Source of the DNA: Conus ventricosus
Taxonomy: Eukaryota; Mollusca; Gastropoda; Neogastropoda; Conidae
NCBI GenBank assembly: GCA_018398815.1
Contig: CM031607.1
Coordinates: forward strand, 85,708,604-85,772,603
Reading direction: 5' to 3'
Length of the DNA stretch: 64,000 nucleotides
Shown: in pieces, positions 1 through 13,000 of the stretch
How the letters are laid out: each line of letters opens with the position of its first letter
Numbering within the stretch: position 1 is the first letter of the stretch
Position numbers and translations under genes: made by a program
Notes under the pieces: generated by a model
Database searches by the model: none
What the model was told of the DNA's origin: nothing
The model's input: only the letters and a program-made list of their open reading frames with translations

Positions 1-1570
1 TAAGAACAGCCCAACAATGGTTTAATCCAGACAAAAGCCTGTTGATTACTGCTGATGTTTCCCCGGGGGGGGCTGCCGCATTCCCACATTGATACGCACA
101 ATGGTGGGATTTTGGCCCATACTTAAAAAAATTTGGGCTAAAAGAATTTGCAAAAAATTTGTTTTAACAAAATGCCTCTGTTAAGCCCCCAAGGAAAAAT
201 AAGAAAAAATTTTTAAACGGCCCCCCGTTGATGTAATACAGAACTAACTACGCCCCCCCCCGGGGTCCCAAAAATTAGTTTTTAAAAATGGAAACGGCCC
301 GCCAAAATTCTTTCCCTATGTTTTTTTACGCAGGCCTTTTGAGTCGTTATTTTTCCTTATGAAGGGCCGCGCCCCAAAAACTTCGAAAAAACCCGTCTTA
401 ATGAGTTTAAATTTTCAGATTTGGGTTTATTTGCCTTCATTATTGTTGGTCGTGGGTTCATTCCCGAGCCCGAATTATATAGGGCCCAAAAAGCGGCTAA
501 AAAAAGATTTTTCAGCGCATGCGCAAGGGGCGTTAAAGATTGTTTAATAATCTGAATTTATTGAAATCATGTGGGCGGGCCCCCCAAACCCAAAAAAACC
601 GTATGACTCCCGCCCCTCACTGTTGGATTTGTTTGGGTTTTGAGCTAACGCCCAAAAGGTAAAAACCCCCCGTTTGAAACCATGATCACATTTTGCGGAA
701 AAGTTCAGAGGAGCGGGCTAAACAAATGCAATCCTTTTAAAATAAAATTTGATCCAAAGACCCTGGAAGCTGCCCACTTTTTTTCATAACTTTCGAGGGG
801 GTTTCGGGCTCTATCCCTTTTAATGAAAGCAGTAGACGATGTTTTTTGGGGGGTTTTTTGGGATTGCACAGTCATCAGGAAAAGGGCATTTTGCTTTAAT
901 CAAAATTTAAATGTCTTTTTTTTGACTCTATGCAACACATGATGGGTTTTATTAGAGTCCCCTGGGTATGTCCTTTAAAATCCTGCCCAAAAAACGGAAA
1001 AAAAAATTTTTACCCCCAAATTCGTTTGAAAAGGGTTGGGTTTACCCTTATGAGTAAGGAAAAGTTGGGAAAGGGTTTACGAGATCACTTCCAACCCAAA
1101 GGCGCGTTTTTTTTCTAGTTCTTTTTTGGAAAGGACATCAGGATTCTGATTACCAAAATGTCAAAATGCGTGGCAGAAGTTAGAGTTTTTTTAAAACGGG
1201 TGGGAGACTTTCATGTTTTATTCTTTATGGCTGATGTAGGGGGGTTGGCGGAAGGGCTTTGAAAAAATTTTAGGAAAACCTGCATGAAAAATTACAGGTT
1301 TTGGGTCCCGCGCATTATATTTCTGCACCCGGGGAAAGAGTGGGCGCTTTCTTAAAGTTTTTCTGGAGTTAAAAATTGATTTATTGTCTGACCTACCCCT
1401 GTTCAGATGATTTAAAAAAGGATTGGGGGGGGAATTAGTATGGCGTCGCATCTTTTGTAAAGCAAACAAAAAAAAATACCTAGATGACTTTTGATCCAAG
1501 TAAAGGTCTAAACTATCTCTGTATTTAGATGGGAAACAATCGGGATGGATGGGGCCCATGGCGCCCAAAC
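1..1570 (+). mobile_element. Polinton/Maverick-like protein-primed DNA polymerase B fragment (degraded, left copy)
   Basis: This stretch aligns base for base, with many indels, to 62,640-64,000. The right copy reads PFVVYADFG at about 62,958-62,984, which matches the ExoI region (D..E) of protein-primed family B DNA polymerases of Polintons and adintovirus-like elements; here the corresponding bases lie near 320-345. A second match is FHNFRG near 785-802, resembling the FHN(L/F)(K/R)G(Y/F)D segment of the same proteins. Frames are broken throughout by noise, so no intact gene can be claimed. The polymerase would copy element DNA from a terminal protein. Whether this is an integrated element or a contig-join artefact is open. 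Confidence 0.5.
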
Positions 1571-4500
1571 GCCCTTTCCCTTACGCAACTTTAAAAGTAC
1601 ACCCGGTTTCAAAAAATATTCAAAAAAGGGATTAAGTGGTTGGGTTTGTTTGGCCCCGGCCTGATCAAAAAAGCGTGGGTTTTTATTTAGAAGTTGACTT
1701 TTGAATATCCTCTGGGAAACCCCTGACCTTCCCTAATGGGCTATCCTTTTGCAGCAGAAAGTTAAGATGGATCCAAGAGAAACCCCCTTAAAATTGTGCC
1801 CAATTTTGGGGCCAAAAAAAAAATTTGTCTGTCATTACAGACTTCTACAAATTTTTTTTAAAAAAAAACGGTTTTAAGTTAACAGCTGTTCATCGCATAA
1901 ATTTCTTTCGTCAAGAACAGTTATGAAACCAAAAACATTTAAAAAAAAAAAACTGATCTCAGGGAAATAAATCCACAGAGGGTTTAGAAAAAGACCCTTT
2001 TTAAGTTTTATGAACAAACAGTTGTTTCGGAAAGGCTATGGAGAATCCCCCAAAAGCGCAAAAAAACGTCAGATTTGGGCCCAGAGAGAAAAATTTAAAG
2101 GGGAAATTTAAACTGACTTTAAAAAACCCAATTTTCGGATTCAGAAAATTTTTATGTCAGCTTTTCCCGGGATAATGGGTGAAAAAAAAAAAAAAGTCAA
2201 TTAGACAAAAACCCGATTTATTGGGTTTTTCTGTTTTAGAAATTTTCAAAGCTTTTTATGTTAGAGTTTCTTTATTGGGCTCCCTTTTTGCCCTCGTATC
2301 CTGAGTCCAGAGTTCCTTTTCACGATACAGATAGTTTTGTTTAGATATCCTATGAAGGACATCTATAAAGAAAGGGAAAAACCCAAAGTGCTAAAGGGCT
2401 TTCGGGGTGGGTTTTCGGGCCCCATCTGATTACCCCAAAAATTCGCCTTTGGGATTTAATTTCTAACAAGGGAAAGGGTTTTGGGGGAAAAATGAAAGGG
2501 TGAATTATTGGGAAAAGGGGATCAAGGGGGTATGTGGGGTTAAAATCGAAAATGTACGTATTTCGAGCCAGGGGGAAAAACATTAAGAAAACAAAGGGAT
2601 ATCTCGCAGCGTTGTGCCCGTAAAAAATATCACATGACAAAATACAAAGAAGCATTTTTGGGGAATAAGACTTTTTTATCATGGGCAAAGTAAAAAGGAT
2701 CTAATCACATGAGATTAACAAACCCGTTGTAAAAAAGAAGTCATTAGATAGCCCCCCCCCCCAAACCCGGGCTGTTTGGGGAAAACCCCGAGTTTTCATA
2801 TGCAATTGGGCAAATGGGGGGAAACCGTAAATTAATTAAAGCGGAAAAATGTGCCTGGAGGGGAAATTTTCTGCCCGTTCTTTTTTTCACAAAAAATTTT
2901 TGAGGGTGGTTTTTTTTGTTGGGGGTCTGTTTCTCCCTAAAAAAAATACACGGGGGGGGATTCATTTTTACAAATTTTTTTTATTTCATTGGTCCCAAAA
3001 AACCCCCCAAATGGGCGGTTGCCCTGATAAAAATGTCCCCTTTTGCTTCCCCCGGTTTTTTAAAAGGGCCCCTTTCTTTTAAACCCCAAACCCGGTTTAA
3101 AAGTTTGCCGGATGAAAACTCTACTTCAACAACATTTATTGTTTTTTTTTTTGTTGCTTGTACTGGTTTTTTTGTCCCTTTAAAAATTTTTCATTATTCA
3201 AATTTCGGCCCAAAAATGAGGGGGGAATTTTTCTAACCCATTCTTTTGTTGCGAGAAATTTTCAATCAGCTTCTTTTGAACTGGGAGGAGGGGGGAAAAT
3301 CTTTCGGGGAACGTTTGTTAAAATTTTCAACTAAAGGGCCCGGGGATCTTTGGGAAATCCTGGAATGCCTCTTTTAAAGGTTTTAATCTATGTTTTTTAA
3401 AAATTTAAATTTATTCCTTTGGCCCTTTTAAAAACTTTTCCATCATGACTTGTTTTATGCGAGGATAATTTTAAAAGGGCCCCCGTTGGTTATCATTTTT
3501 TGGCAACAGCAAAAAGCAGGGAAACACTCTTTTGTGTTAATGGTTCCCCCTCTTTGTATCTTTAAAACTATGCAAGATTTTTTAAGTGCGTTTCTTAAAT
3601 CTTTTTCTTTAATGGGATCAGAGGGGGAAAAAAAAGAAAATCCCTTTGAGGGGGGGTCGTTTGGAGTTGTATTGAAAAAATGTGGTCTCTTATTCGTTTT
3701 AGGCGCAGGTAAATAAAAATTTTTCCCAAAACGCCTTGTTTAGATAACCATTCTTTTTCTGTTTGTTCACTGGGCTCCAGTGCTTGGGTTAGCTTTTTTT
3801 ATTGTGTGATACCCTTTCCCAAAATCCTTTGGGTGAATAATGATTTTTTTATTTTTTATTTTAGCCCCAATTTTTATGTGCAAAAAATTTCACGACGGTA
3901 TGCCCAAAGACAATAAACGCGTTTCTTGCATCTTTTGTTTTTTTTGATTGGTTTTTAAAAGTCACTGAATTTTGGTGGGGGCAATGCTGGAATGGTTTTT
4001 CCCGTTACTAGATAATATTCTTTTTTGCTTGATCAACCCTTTTTTAAAAAGTGTAAACTGCATGCCCCGTCTTTTCAGTGGGTTTATTTAAAAAAAATCT
4101 AATCTCAAGGTTCCCCGCCTTTCATAGGCGGTTTTTGCAGCTGCTAGTTCCTCCCCCGCTTTGTTATGTCTTTTTCTCTCGCCGTCTTCCCCAAATTTAC
4201 TAAAAGCGAAAATTTTCTGCCGCTTAAAAACAAACGCATTCCACAAACGCCCCTTTCATTATTTCTGAGGTGAAGCCCTTTTTTATTTAAAAGTATTTTT
4301 TTTTTTCATATTTTTTATTCTCTGGAATTATTCCTTGCTTAACTAGAAAATTTTTTTCGTGGCAACCGAAGCTGCAATGATAGAATCAGCTTTTCTGAAT
4401 CCTCAAAGTCTAGTTTGCCAAAAATCTGTGGGGTTTTTTTTTTAAAAGGTTTTACCCAAACATTGAGTATCCTAAACTTTTGCCCCCCAAAAAACAGCGA

Positions 4501-7500
4501 ATGGTATACAAGGTTAGCAAAAAAGTTTTTTCGGTGTCATTTTTTTTAAAAAAAAATAAAATTTTAAATTTTAAAAAAAAATGGAAAAAGCGTTTATCTT
4601 TCCCACAGTTTCAAGGCGGGCCCCAAACCTTCCTGAAAAATTATGAATGACCCAAGGGTTTTATGGGTCAAGCTATTATGCCCCCAAAAAGGAGAGGTTG
4701 TATTCTTTGGCGCGTGTGGGAAAAAAAAAAACAGTTCCTCGGGGAAATGAATTCAGCAAATTTAAAAAAGATTCAAAGATGTCGCCCACCCAAGGCCCTT
4801 TAAAATATCATAACAGGTATGAGGCGCAGTTGGGGGGCGAGAAAAGGTAAAAAAACGTTGGGCAAAAAGGTTTTTTTAGTTTGTACAATAAAAATAGTCA
4901 GTTGTTTGTCCAATGTTCTGAACAAAATCTTACGTAGGGTTTAACGCAAAAACCAGTTTTAACAAAGTCATTAGAGTCTCTAGGGGGGGTGATCTATCCC
5001 ATAGATTTGGAAAAATTGTTATCGCCATTAAAAAATGGGATTAATAACTTTTAAAACTAAGATTTTTATTTCCCCTTTAAAAAAGAACGAGCTGGGAAAA
5101 ACAAACAGAACCCGGAAAAAATTGAATAGGTGGGGGAAAGTAACCCAAACTAGAAAATCCCGAAAAAAAAACGCTGAAAACGGTGGGAAGGGGCCCTTAA
5201 AAATCCCGGGCGTGTTGAAGCAGGAAAAAAAAAAAAGCAGAGGGGGAAAAAAAAAAAAAAAAATTAATTTTTCAAACATTATTAAAACCCAAAAACCGCC
5301 AAGCCCCGAACAATTTGGGGTTTTAATTTCCAGCTTTAAAAAAACCTGTGATTTTAAGGGCCCCCAAAATCTTCATGGAATATTGAACTTAAAACTGTTG
5401 CCTTTTTTTGGCGCCATTGCTGCTGTTGGGGGCGTTATTACGGTTATAAAATATTTTTAACCCATGCCAACAGAAACAAAAGGGAATCAAAAAAAACTGA
5501 ACCCTTAAAAACGAAAGAGAAAAACTGCACGCCCAAAAAACCCCCCAAAAAACAAAAGATCCCTTTTGATCCCTTTCAAATGGAATAATATTTTAAATTT
5601 TTTTTTAAAAAAGATCAAAGGCGTATTATAAAATGGTTTAAGTCCAAAAAAATAAAGACATGGAAATCTAAAAGACATTTCCATAGACCCCCGAATTGTA
5701 ATTTAATGCGGTTGCTTCGGATGTAAAAAAATTCTTAAGATTTTATGCAGGGGAACGGCCCGAGCAAGACAACCTCAACATGACGCGTTTTTTGAGGCGT
5801 TTTCCCTGTGTGTTTCTATATTAGACATTTTTATTTAAATAAAAAAAATAGATTTTATTTTTTTTTATTATTTTAAGAACTTGAATACGAAATTGGTTGT
5901 ACTTAAAGGGTGGGCTTAATCAAAAACTTTTAAAAAACTTATTAAGAACTTGATCAAGAACTTAAAATTAAAAACTTAATCCCAAAAAACTTTTTAAGAA
6001 CTTGAAGTAAAATTAATTAAAAAATTTGGGGGGGACTTGGGGGTTGGGGGGTGGGTGTGGGTGTACACAGGGGTGGGGTGGGAGGCCCTGGTGCGTTTGG
6101 GGTGGGGGGTGGTGGGGCGTTTCCGTTTCGTGGGGGGGGGGGGAGTGCGTGGTTTGGGGGAGGGCAAACACACACAAAACACAAACAAACAACAAACACA
6201 AAAAAAAAAAAACCCCAAAAATTTGGGCCGGACAGTGCTTGTAAGACTTGGCCCCAAATTGCCCGTCTCCCCTTTTCTCAACCGGCTTGCAACTGGGTTT
6301 TGGGTGGTTTACAGCATAAATTTTTAGCCAACTTTTTTGGCGGCTTAAACGCCAGGGAGTTAGTACATCCGTCATTGTATATTTGGAGCATTTATTTGAA
6401 GATAGTGCTGGCCACACCCCCACTCCTCCCCCATACTGGGAGAAGTACTAAAAGGGCCCCCTTAAAAATATCTAGGTTTTCCCCCGCCCTAAGGGCACAC
6501 TGCGTTTTTTTTTAAAAAACAAACAGCCCCAAGCAGGGGCAGGCGCAAATGTTTTGGCAGCAAAAAAGTAATGGGATGATCGTTACTATATTTGAGCCAC
6601 GTTTAAATTTTTATTTTTGGGAAAAACCCTACATGCATGGGGGGTTTTTTTTGTTACATTTTTTGAGCCCGTTTTACAGGCTGAACCAGGGGAAATGTGG
6701 GTCCCGGTGTTTCTAGTGTCAGGCCCAACCAGGAAAAAGTGGCCCCGGTGTTCCTAGTGCAGGTGGTGATACTTCTGTTGTTACCCGCAAACAGCACGTA
6801 TGTCTAAGACTGGGGGGCTGTTAGGGGTCTGAAGTGGGGGAATAAACCCGGGGTTTTGACCAGTCCTTTTTTTACTCTTCAATCTTTTAAACATTTTCTT
6901 CATTTGCCCTTTAGTTTTCCCCTAATATAACTGATTGGGAAACCAACCCGGGGTAAAAAACGGGGGGGAAAAGCCCTTTAAGCGATTTGCAAAAAGCCGC
7001 CCGTCTACGGAAGAACATCAGAAAAAGCCCGTTTTTTCTTCTAACCACTGGCCCCCGTTTTTGTCATCTTTCCTTCTTTTCTTTTTCTCTCCTGCCATTG
7101 TTTTCATAAAAACAAAACTTTCCCAATCGAATGTTAAAACAAGATTTGTTGGCGTTCTGCCTTTGAGATTTCTCACCCCTTTTTTTCAGTCTTTCTACAA
7201 AGTCTTTTCAGGGTTTCTGTTTGAGCTAAATAAGGGATCTGTTAAAAAGGGTTCTGTTTTTATAGCATGATAAATCTGCTTGGTTTGAAAAAAAGAAGTG
7301 ATGTAAATCCCTTAGCGTTTTTGGTTCTACTCTCTTTTTCTTTCCCCCTTTTTTTTAAACAAAAAATTTCCCTCTTCCTTTTTTGGGTTTTTTTTGGGGT
7401 TTTCATTGGTCCCTTTTGTTTTGCCTTAAATTTCTATTTAGGCCATTTTGCTCAAAATATATTCTTTTTTTTAGTACATGCTGTTCTTCTTCTGTCCATA

Positions 7501-8105
7501 AAGGAGTAGCTTTTCTTTTTTTGATCCATACCTTCAGGAAGAATTAAAAAAGTTTTTTTTTGAGAAAAATTTTAACAGGGTTTTTTATTAGTGCTAGCCT
7601 TCCCAAACCCCCCTGATTTTTCTTGCGAAAGAAGGACTACCAAAAAATTTCTGCTTCTTCACAGAAAAAAAACACTATCCCGACATAAAATTTTTTACAA
7701 ACACCTTTTTTCACTTAAAAAAACCCCGCGTTTTTTCCCCCACGTCCCGTATGCGTGATGAATTGTTTTGATTCCCGGGGGAATTTCAACAAAGCAGCGC
7801 CATTTTCTTTATCAATAGCCAAAAAACGTATTAAAAAATGGCTGTATCTTTTGTAAAAAATTTGTCTTCAACGAGGCCCAAAAAACCTTTAAGTAAAACA
7901 AATTTTGTTTTCAGTAAACCGGGTTTTTGACACCCAAAAGCGCCCTTTTTTTAAAAAAAACCGCTTGCCCCAGCTGTCAGGGGAAGAAAGTGTTTAGTTA
8001 ATTTGGGCGTGAGGGGGCCCCCCCTCATTGGCTAGGCTGGCAGCGACGGCCACGCGGGCGAAGGGATATGGGGGGGATGAGCCCCGTAGGCAGGAAGGGG
8101 GTGGG

Positions 8106-8111
8106 GGTAGG

Positions 8112-8142
<31 letters not shown>

Positions 8143-8364
8143 GCAGTATGATTTTTTGGCCGATACACACCTGCAAAGTAAAACAGGGGGCACGCCATGT
8201 AGGGGGGGGGGTATGTACTGTAAACCCGGGGCACATTTTTTTTAAAATTTGTGTGTGTGTATGTGTGTGTGTGTGTGGGGTTGTTTGTGTTTTTGGGTGT
8301 GTGGGGTGTGGGGTGTGTGTTGTGTGTTGTGTGTGTGTGTGTTTGGGGTGTGTGTGTGTGTGGT
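8106..8364. repeat. Poly(G) run followed by GT-rich microsatellite (noisy)
   Basis: An almost pure G tract at 8,106-8,137 is followed by GT/GGTG repeats at about 8,248-8,364. The surrounding sequence is noisy, so exact tract lengths are unreliable. Confidence 0.6.
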
Positions 8365-9289
8365 TTTGGGGGTGTGCGACGTATTTTGTGAAACGCAAAA
8401 CCCTATGGGTTTTGGGCCCCCGGGCTAAAAAGAAAAAATCCAAAAATTTCCCTTTGCCACACGGTCAGGGGTTTCGCCCCGCCCTTTTTTTTATGGCGCC
8501 CCTAAAATTTCAGGTCAAAGGGTCCGTCAGGGGTTTTGCCTGCCACCCAAACCCCCAAACCCTTTTTAATTAGGGTTTTTTCGAAAAGTGTAAAGCGCGA
8601 AAATGAATTTTTATTTTAATGAAACAGTAAATTAGTATTGGGAAAAGGAAAAAAACCCTACAGAGTATTTTTTGTTTGTAGGGTCGTTTATTTTTTGGGT
8701 TACTTGTCAGAGGGAAAAGGAATAAGCAGCTTTTAGGGGCCCCTTTTTGCCCAAAAAAAGTGGTTTGGGGTAGCAAGTGAGTCTGAATTTGGGGGGTTTA
8801 TAAGTTCTTTGGGGGGAGTGGATGGGAAATTTTTAAATAAACCCTTTTTAGCATTTTATAAAATGGAACAGGCAAGGTTGAATGGGAAACGGCAATTGGG
8901 TATGGTCAAAGGGGGAACTTTTTTAAAATTTAAAACCCAAAAAATTGAAACCCAAAACTGCCCCGGATGAACATGGAAGGGAAAAATTTCCTCCCAAAAA
9001 GCAATAGCTCCCTTTGGGAAAAGTCTGCCCAAATAATATGGTCAGTGCCCCTTTTGTCGGTTTTCTTTTAAAGGGAGGCTTGGGCATCCATTTGGCTTGT
9101 CTCACACTCCTGTCCCGCCCGTCTAACTAGACTGCCCCAAAGTACCTGCAAGCCCTGTGTTTTTTGTCACACATCGATGAACTGGCCTAAGGCTGGCTTC
9201 AATTTTCCCTAAACGACCCCAAAAAATAAGGGTCATCCTTTTTGTAAACCTTGTGTAGGCAACACCCGGGAATAGTTTTAAAAATTACC

Positions 9290-9362
9290 TTGTTTCCTCT
9301 TCGTCATGTAAGTGCTGTAATTCACCACGATCGGGAATTCGAACAACACGTGGTTTTGCCAT
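9290..9362 (-). pseudogene. Duplicate (assembly copy) of the minus-strand first exon at 14,182-14,254
   Basis: This carries the same ATG context and coding bases as 14,182-14,254, but the 3' end reads with an extra T just before the donor site. It should not be counted as a separate gene because it sits in the contig-overlap duplicate. Confidence 0.7.
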
Positions 9363-10454
9363 TGCTGTTGCGTGCTGTGTACGTTGATTTTGTTTGAAAA
9401 GATAAAGAGTGAAAAGTTGACGGGAAAAACGAAAGCTGTGGACGTCACTGAATCTGTTCCACAAAACTGAATTCATTCAGTTCACAATACACCGTGAATA
9501 CCAAGAACTTCTTTAAATGGTCTGAGTCCATCAAAGTGAAGGTACCAAGGACGAACAGAATCTGAGCACTCTGCAACGAAATATAGATCTAGCCTCACAC
9601 AATGGACCTGTATTACGTGCACGTTTCATCATACGGAGGGGGACCATGTAAAATGAACACTTCCGGTTATAGTATCTTTTTACACAAAATTGGACATCAT
9701 CACTTTTTATTCAATTTCTTTTTACAACAAAACGCAACAAAAACTGTAGCTTTTGATAACATACCTTATGCAAAAATTCTTTTTGTTTTGATTTGGCTAG
9801 TATTGATTTTTTCGAGGTGGGAGGGGATAAAAGAGCAGATCGATTTAACTTTGGGTATATTTTCTGAAGATATGAAGTTTCTGTTATGTGAATTCAAAGC
9901 TAGCAACAATTGATATGTAACAGAACATGGAATTCAATTCTAAGTTGAAAACAAAATGAGGCAGGAACAGTAATCAATAAACACTAAACCCTACTTGTTT
10001 ATTGTCAATTCTAACTGTTAAAACTAACTGATCCTCTCAGTTTTGTTGACAAACTAATTAACCACATCCTCCTCAATATTTTTTTTTTAATTGCATAGTC
10101 AAAACTGGGAATTGTTCTCTTCACTAATCATAGAACATTTTGCATCGGGAAGAGGGGCGGCATAATTTTTTAATTTTTTTTAAAATTCTATTTCTTTGCA
10201 ACGTTTATCTTGTGAAAGTGTGACTTTCAACTGAGAAGTTGAGCTAAACACAACCTCCTTTAAACTTCTTATTGTTTCATCTCTGTCTTTTTTTCATATA
10301 ATGTTTAACAATAAAATAATCAGAGTGTTGATTGTGGCCACATAACAGAAGAAGAAGAAGAAGAATGTGTGACTTGCCACGCACTTCGGCAAAATGCGTA
10401 AACGTCCCTACGCTTCGGTCATCAGATCACGAATTTACATTAACCCCAGCAAGC

Positions 10455-10870
10455 ATGGCTGCGTCGAGCAGAGGACGGTCTGTACGGCTTTGGAAGTTCC
10501 TCAACAGTCATTTGTACAGCAGTGGCATCCAAAAAAACAATGGGAATTGCATAAAAAGTGCATATAGTTTAAAGTCCAAAAAATATTGACATTTTTCAGC
10601 TTGTCAGAAAAAAGGGCCCGTTGGTGTCAACCCCAACCTTTTGGTTGGGGAATCGCAAGAGGAATAACCATTAGCAGACACCAAAGAAACCGCGGAGGGC
10701 AAAGAAAAACAAACAAAAGGGCCCCAGAAAACTCGCGCCTTTTGGTCCTCATTGTCAAAATTTTATTCAAAAAGTAAAATGACTGTGGGAAAACGAAGCT
10801 GAAACAGAGAAACATGAAAAAGAATAACAGCGATGCTGCTGACACGGGGGCCGGTTTGTACATCAAAAAA
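10455..10870 (+). pseudogene. Duplicate (assembly copy) of CDK5RAP1 exon 1
   Basis: The same start context and the first roughly 35 codons as 15,354 onward are readable ([20 protein letters not shown]), after which the frame collapses through homopolymer noise. This is the noisy overlap copy, not a paralogue: the flanking non-coding sequence is duplicated as well. Confidence 0.75.
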
Positions 10871-13000
10871 TGAATGCTTTAAGGGAAAACAGGAAAAGGG
10901 CATTTTCACGTGCAATTCTGACTGAATTTAAGATCTTTTTTTTTTTGAATTTTTTTTAAATTTTTTTTAAATTAAATTTTTTTAATTTTTTTTTTAAAGA
11001 ATTTTGGTTATTTTAAAGGGTTTTTTTTTAGGGGCAAAATTACCAAAAGATTTTTAAATGGAAAAACAAGGGTAAACCCTTTAAAAAAAAAATTTAAAAG
11101 AAGGGGCCTTTTCAAAAAAATCAATTTCCCACAAGTCATGTCTTTTTCAAAATGTTACCAAAAAACAACAGACTCCCCCGGCAGAAATTTTGAATGAAGG
11201 GTTTTAAATCCCTGGAGTCATTTTGGGTTTTCCCGGTAGAAACTTTGGCAGGAAAATGTTTTTTTAAAAAAAAAATACCCAAAAAAGTTCATTTTTTTAA
11301 AAATTTTTAAAAACTAAAATTTCCCTTTTAGTGTATAGATCTTCTTCTTCTTTTTTTCCTAAAATTTCTGGTTTTTACCCCCAAAAAAGGGGGAGGCCCC
11401 CAGGCGCAAAATATCAAAGGTCCCTTATTTTATAAAGAGGACAGAAGTTTTGAAAATTCTTATGGTTTGAAAAAAATTTGTTTTTAACAAAGTACTAGCC
11501 CAAAGTGCAAAAATTTTAAAGGGGGATAATTCAAAAATAAAAATCGTGGATTTTAGTCCAATCCAAAAACATATTTGTGGGGTGGGTTTGGTTTTTTTTT
11601 GTTTTTTTTTAAATTTTTCGCTCATGTCCCGGGGTTTCTGTAAGTTCCGAAGGGAAGAGTTTTTCAACACAGTCATAGTTTCAAAACCATTTTACACATA
11701 TTTTACAGTGTTCTTTTATTTTTTGACCAACAGCGGGATGCATGTTTTTTGGGCCTGGCAGACACGAATAGATAAAAAAAAAGAACAAAGTACATCCTAA
11801 AGTGTATGGGATGTAAGTCTCGGATATTTTTTTGCCTTCACCCCACCCTTTTTCCAAAGTAGATTTTTTTTTTTCCTCTGAATTTGACACCCTGAAAAGA
11901 CGGTAGCTGTCAATGATTAAAAAAAAAAGGAAAAAAAGTTAAACTAATCTATCGAAAAAAGTTTTTTAACATTTGGGTTGAGTACAAAGGACTCCTGTAA
12001 AATCAATAAGTACACTCAGCTGCGGGGGGGAGGGGGGGGGGGGGGCCCCCCAATGTTAAATCAAATAAGCAAAAACCAAGGGAAATGGGGCTCGGGTTGA
12101 CTCTTCAATAGGGTGCCCAAAAAAAAAAACCTGATCTTTTTGCTCCTTGTTAAGTTGGTTGCTCCTTTTTTACTGGTGGTGCTTGGGGCTGTGACATGAA
12201 GCCGAATGTACTGCATTATGAAATGCGAGGCATTGGGGGAGAGCCTCTGAGAGGGGTAAGGGATAAAACTAAAAAACGAAATCGTTTTTTTACAAAGGGG
12301 GTTTTTTTTTTTAAAAAAGGGTTAAAACTGAGTGTAGGTTTTGCAGTCGATATTTGGTTTTTTTTTGTGATTACACAACTGTTCAAAATTGATGGTTTTT
12401 GGACAGAAAACCCCGATCAAAACCCTTTTTTTAAATGGTACTTTTTAAAAATTTTTTTTCTTGAAAATTTTTGACATGGAACTATGGGACACTTAAGTAG
12501 GCTATTTTTCAACCTCACTATTTTTTAGAGGAATTTCTACTCTTTCCCCTTTTAAAAGTTGGGGGGAATTTAATTGGAACAACAGCCAGGGGACACCCCT
12601 GAAACTTTTTTTAAAATTTTTTTAAAAAGGGAATAATTTGGGGGAAAGTATTGATAAAAATAGCAAAGGCTTTAGGATCAAAACTTGTTCACTGTGCATT
12701 TTTTAACTTTAAGGGGTTTTAGAGGGTTTGTAAGAGGGAAATCCACAACAGCACAAGTATTAAAAAACTCAACGAGCTAATTCTCAACTTTCAAATTAAC
12801 TTTACACAAAAAAAATTTCAAATTTTATTACCCTTTAGGTAGCGTACCCGATTTTATCCTTCAGAAACTTTATAAAACATATTTTTTTTTTTCTAAATTT
12901 TCATATTTCTCTCAATTTCATTTTGTTTAAATTTTTTGAAATTTGCAAAAACCCCCCCAAAAAATTGGGTTTTGGCAACAAATTGTTCAAAAATTTTTTT

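Larger units (their letters stand above)
1..9090. other. Noisy low-confidence sequence, left flank
   Basis: The stretch is full of runs of A/T, C or G and every reading frame breaks within short distances. Comparison of the equally noisy 9,090-12,990 with its clean copy at 14,001-17,850 shows what the noise does: mixed sequence is pulled towards homopolymers and single bases are gained or lost. Apart from the polymerase B remnant at the left edge I recognise no gene here. Missing downstream exons of the minus-strand gene at 14,182-14,254 could lie in this stretch but cannot be read. Confidence 0.8.
9090..12990. other. Noisy duplicate of 14,001-17,850
   Basis: From about 9,100 to 12,990 the sequence follows 14,001-17,850 in the same order and orientation. 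The part 9,290-10,560 is nearly identical to 14,165-15,450; beyond 10,560 the copy becomes progressively corrupted while remaining alignable, for example the microsatellite and the long G run near 12,025-12,045 against 16,864-16,902. The duplicate includes copies of the minus-strand exon (9,290-9,362) and of CDK5RAP1 exon 1 (from 10,455). The simplest explanation is two overlapping contigs that were scaffolded rather than merged. Confidence 0.85.

Noticed and set aside
5035..5460. 141-codon frame ending in a hydrophobic LLPFFGAIAAVGGVITVIKYF-like tail
   Set aside because: The tail resembles small membrane-active proteins of virus-like elements, but most of the frame is homopolymer noise (runs of Lys), so no call is justified.
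6013..6515. Pro/Gly-rich frames on both strands
   Set aside because: They arise from a noisy G-rich tract at 6,027-6,165.
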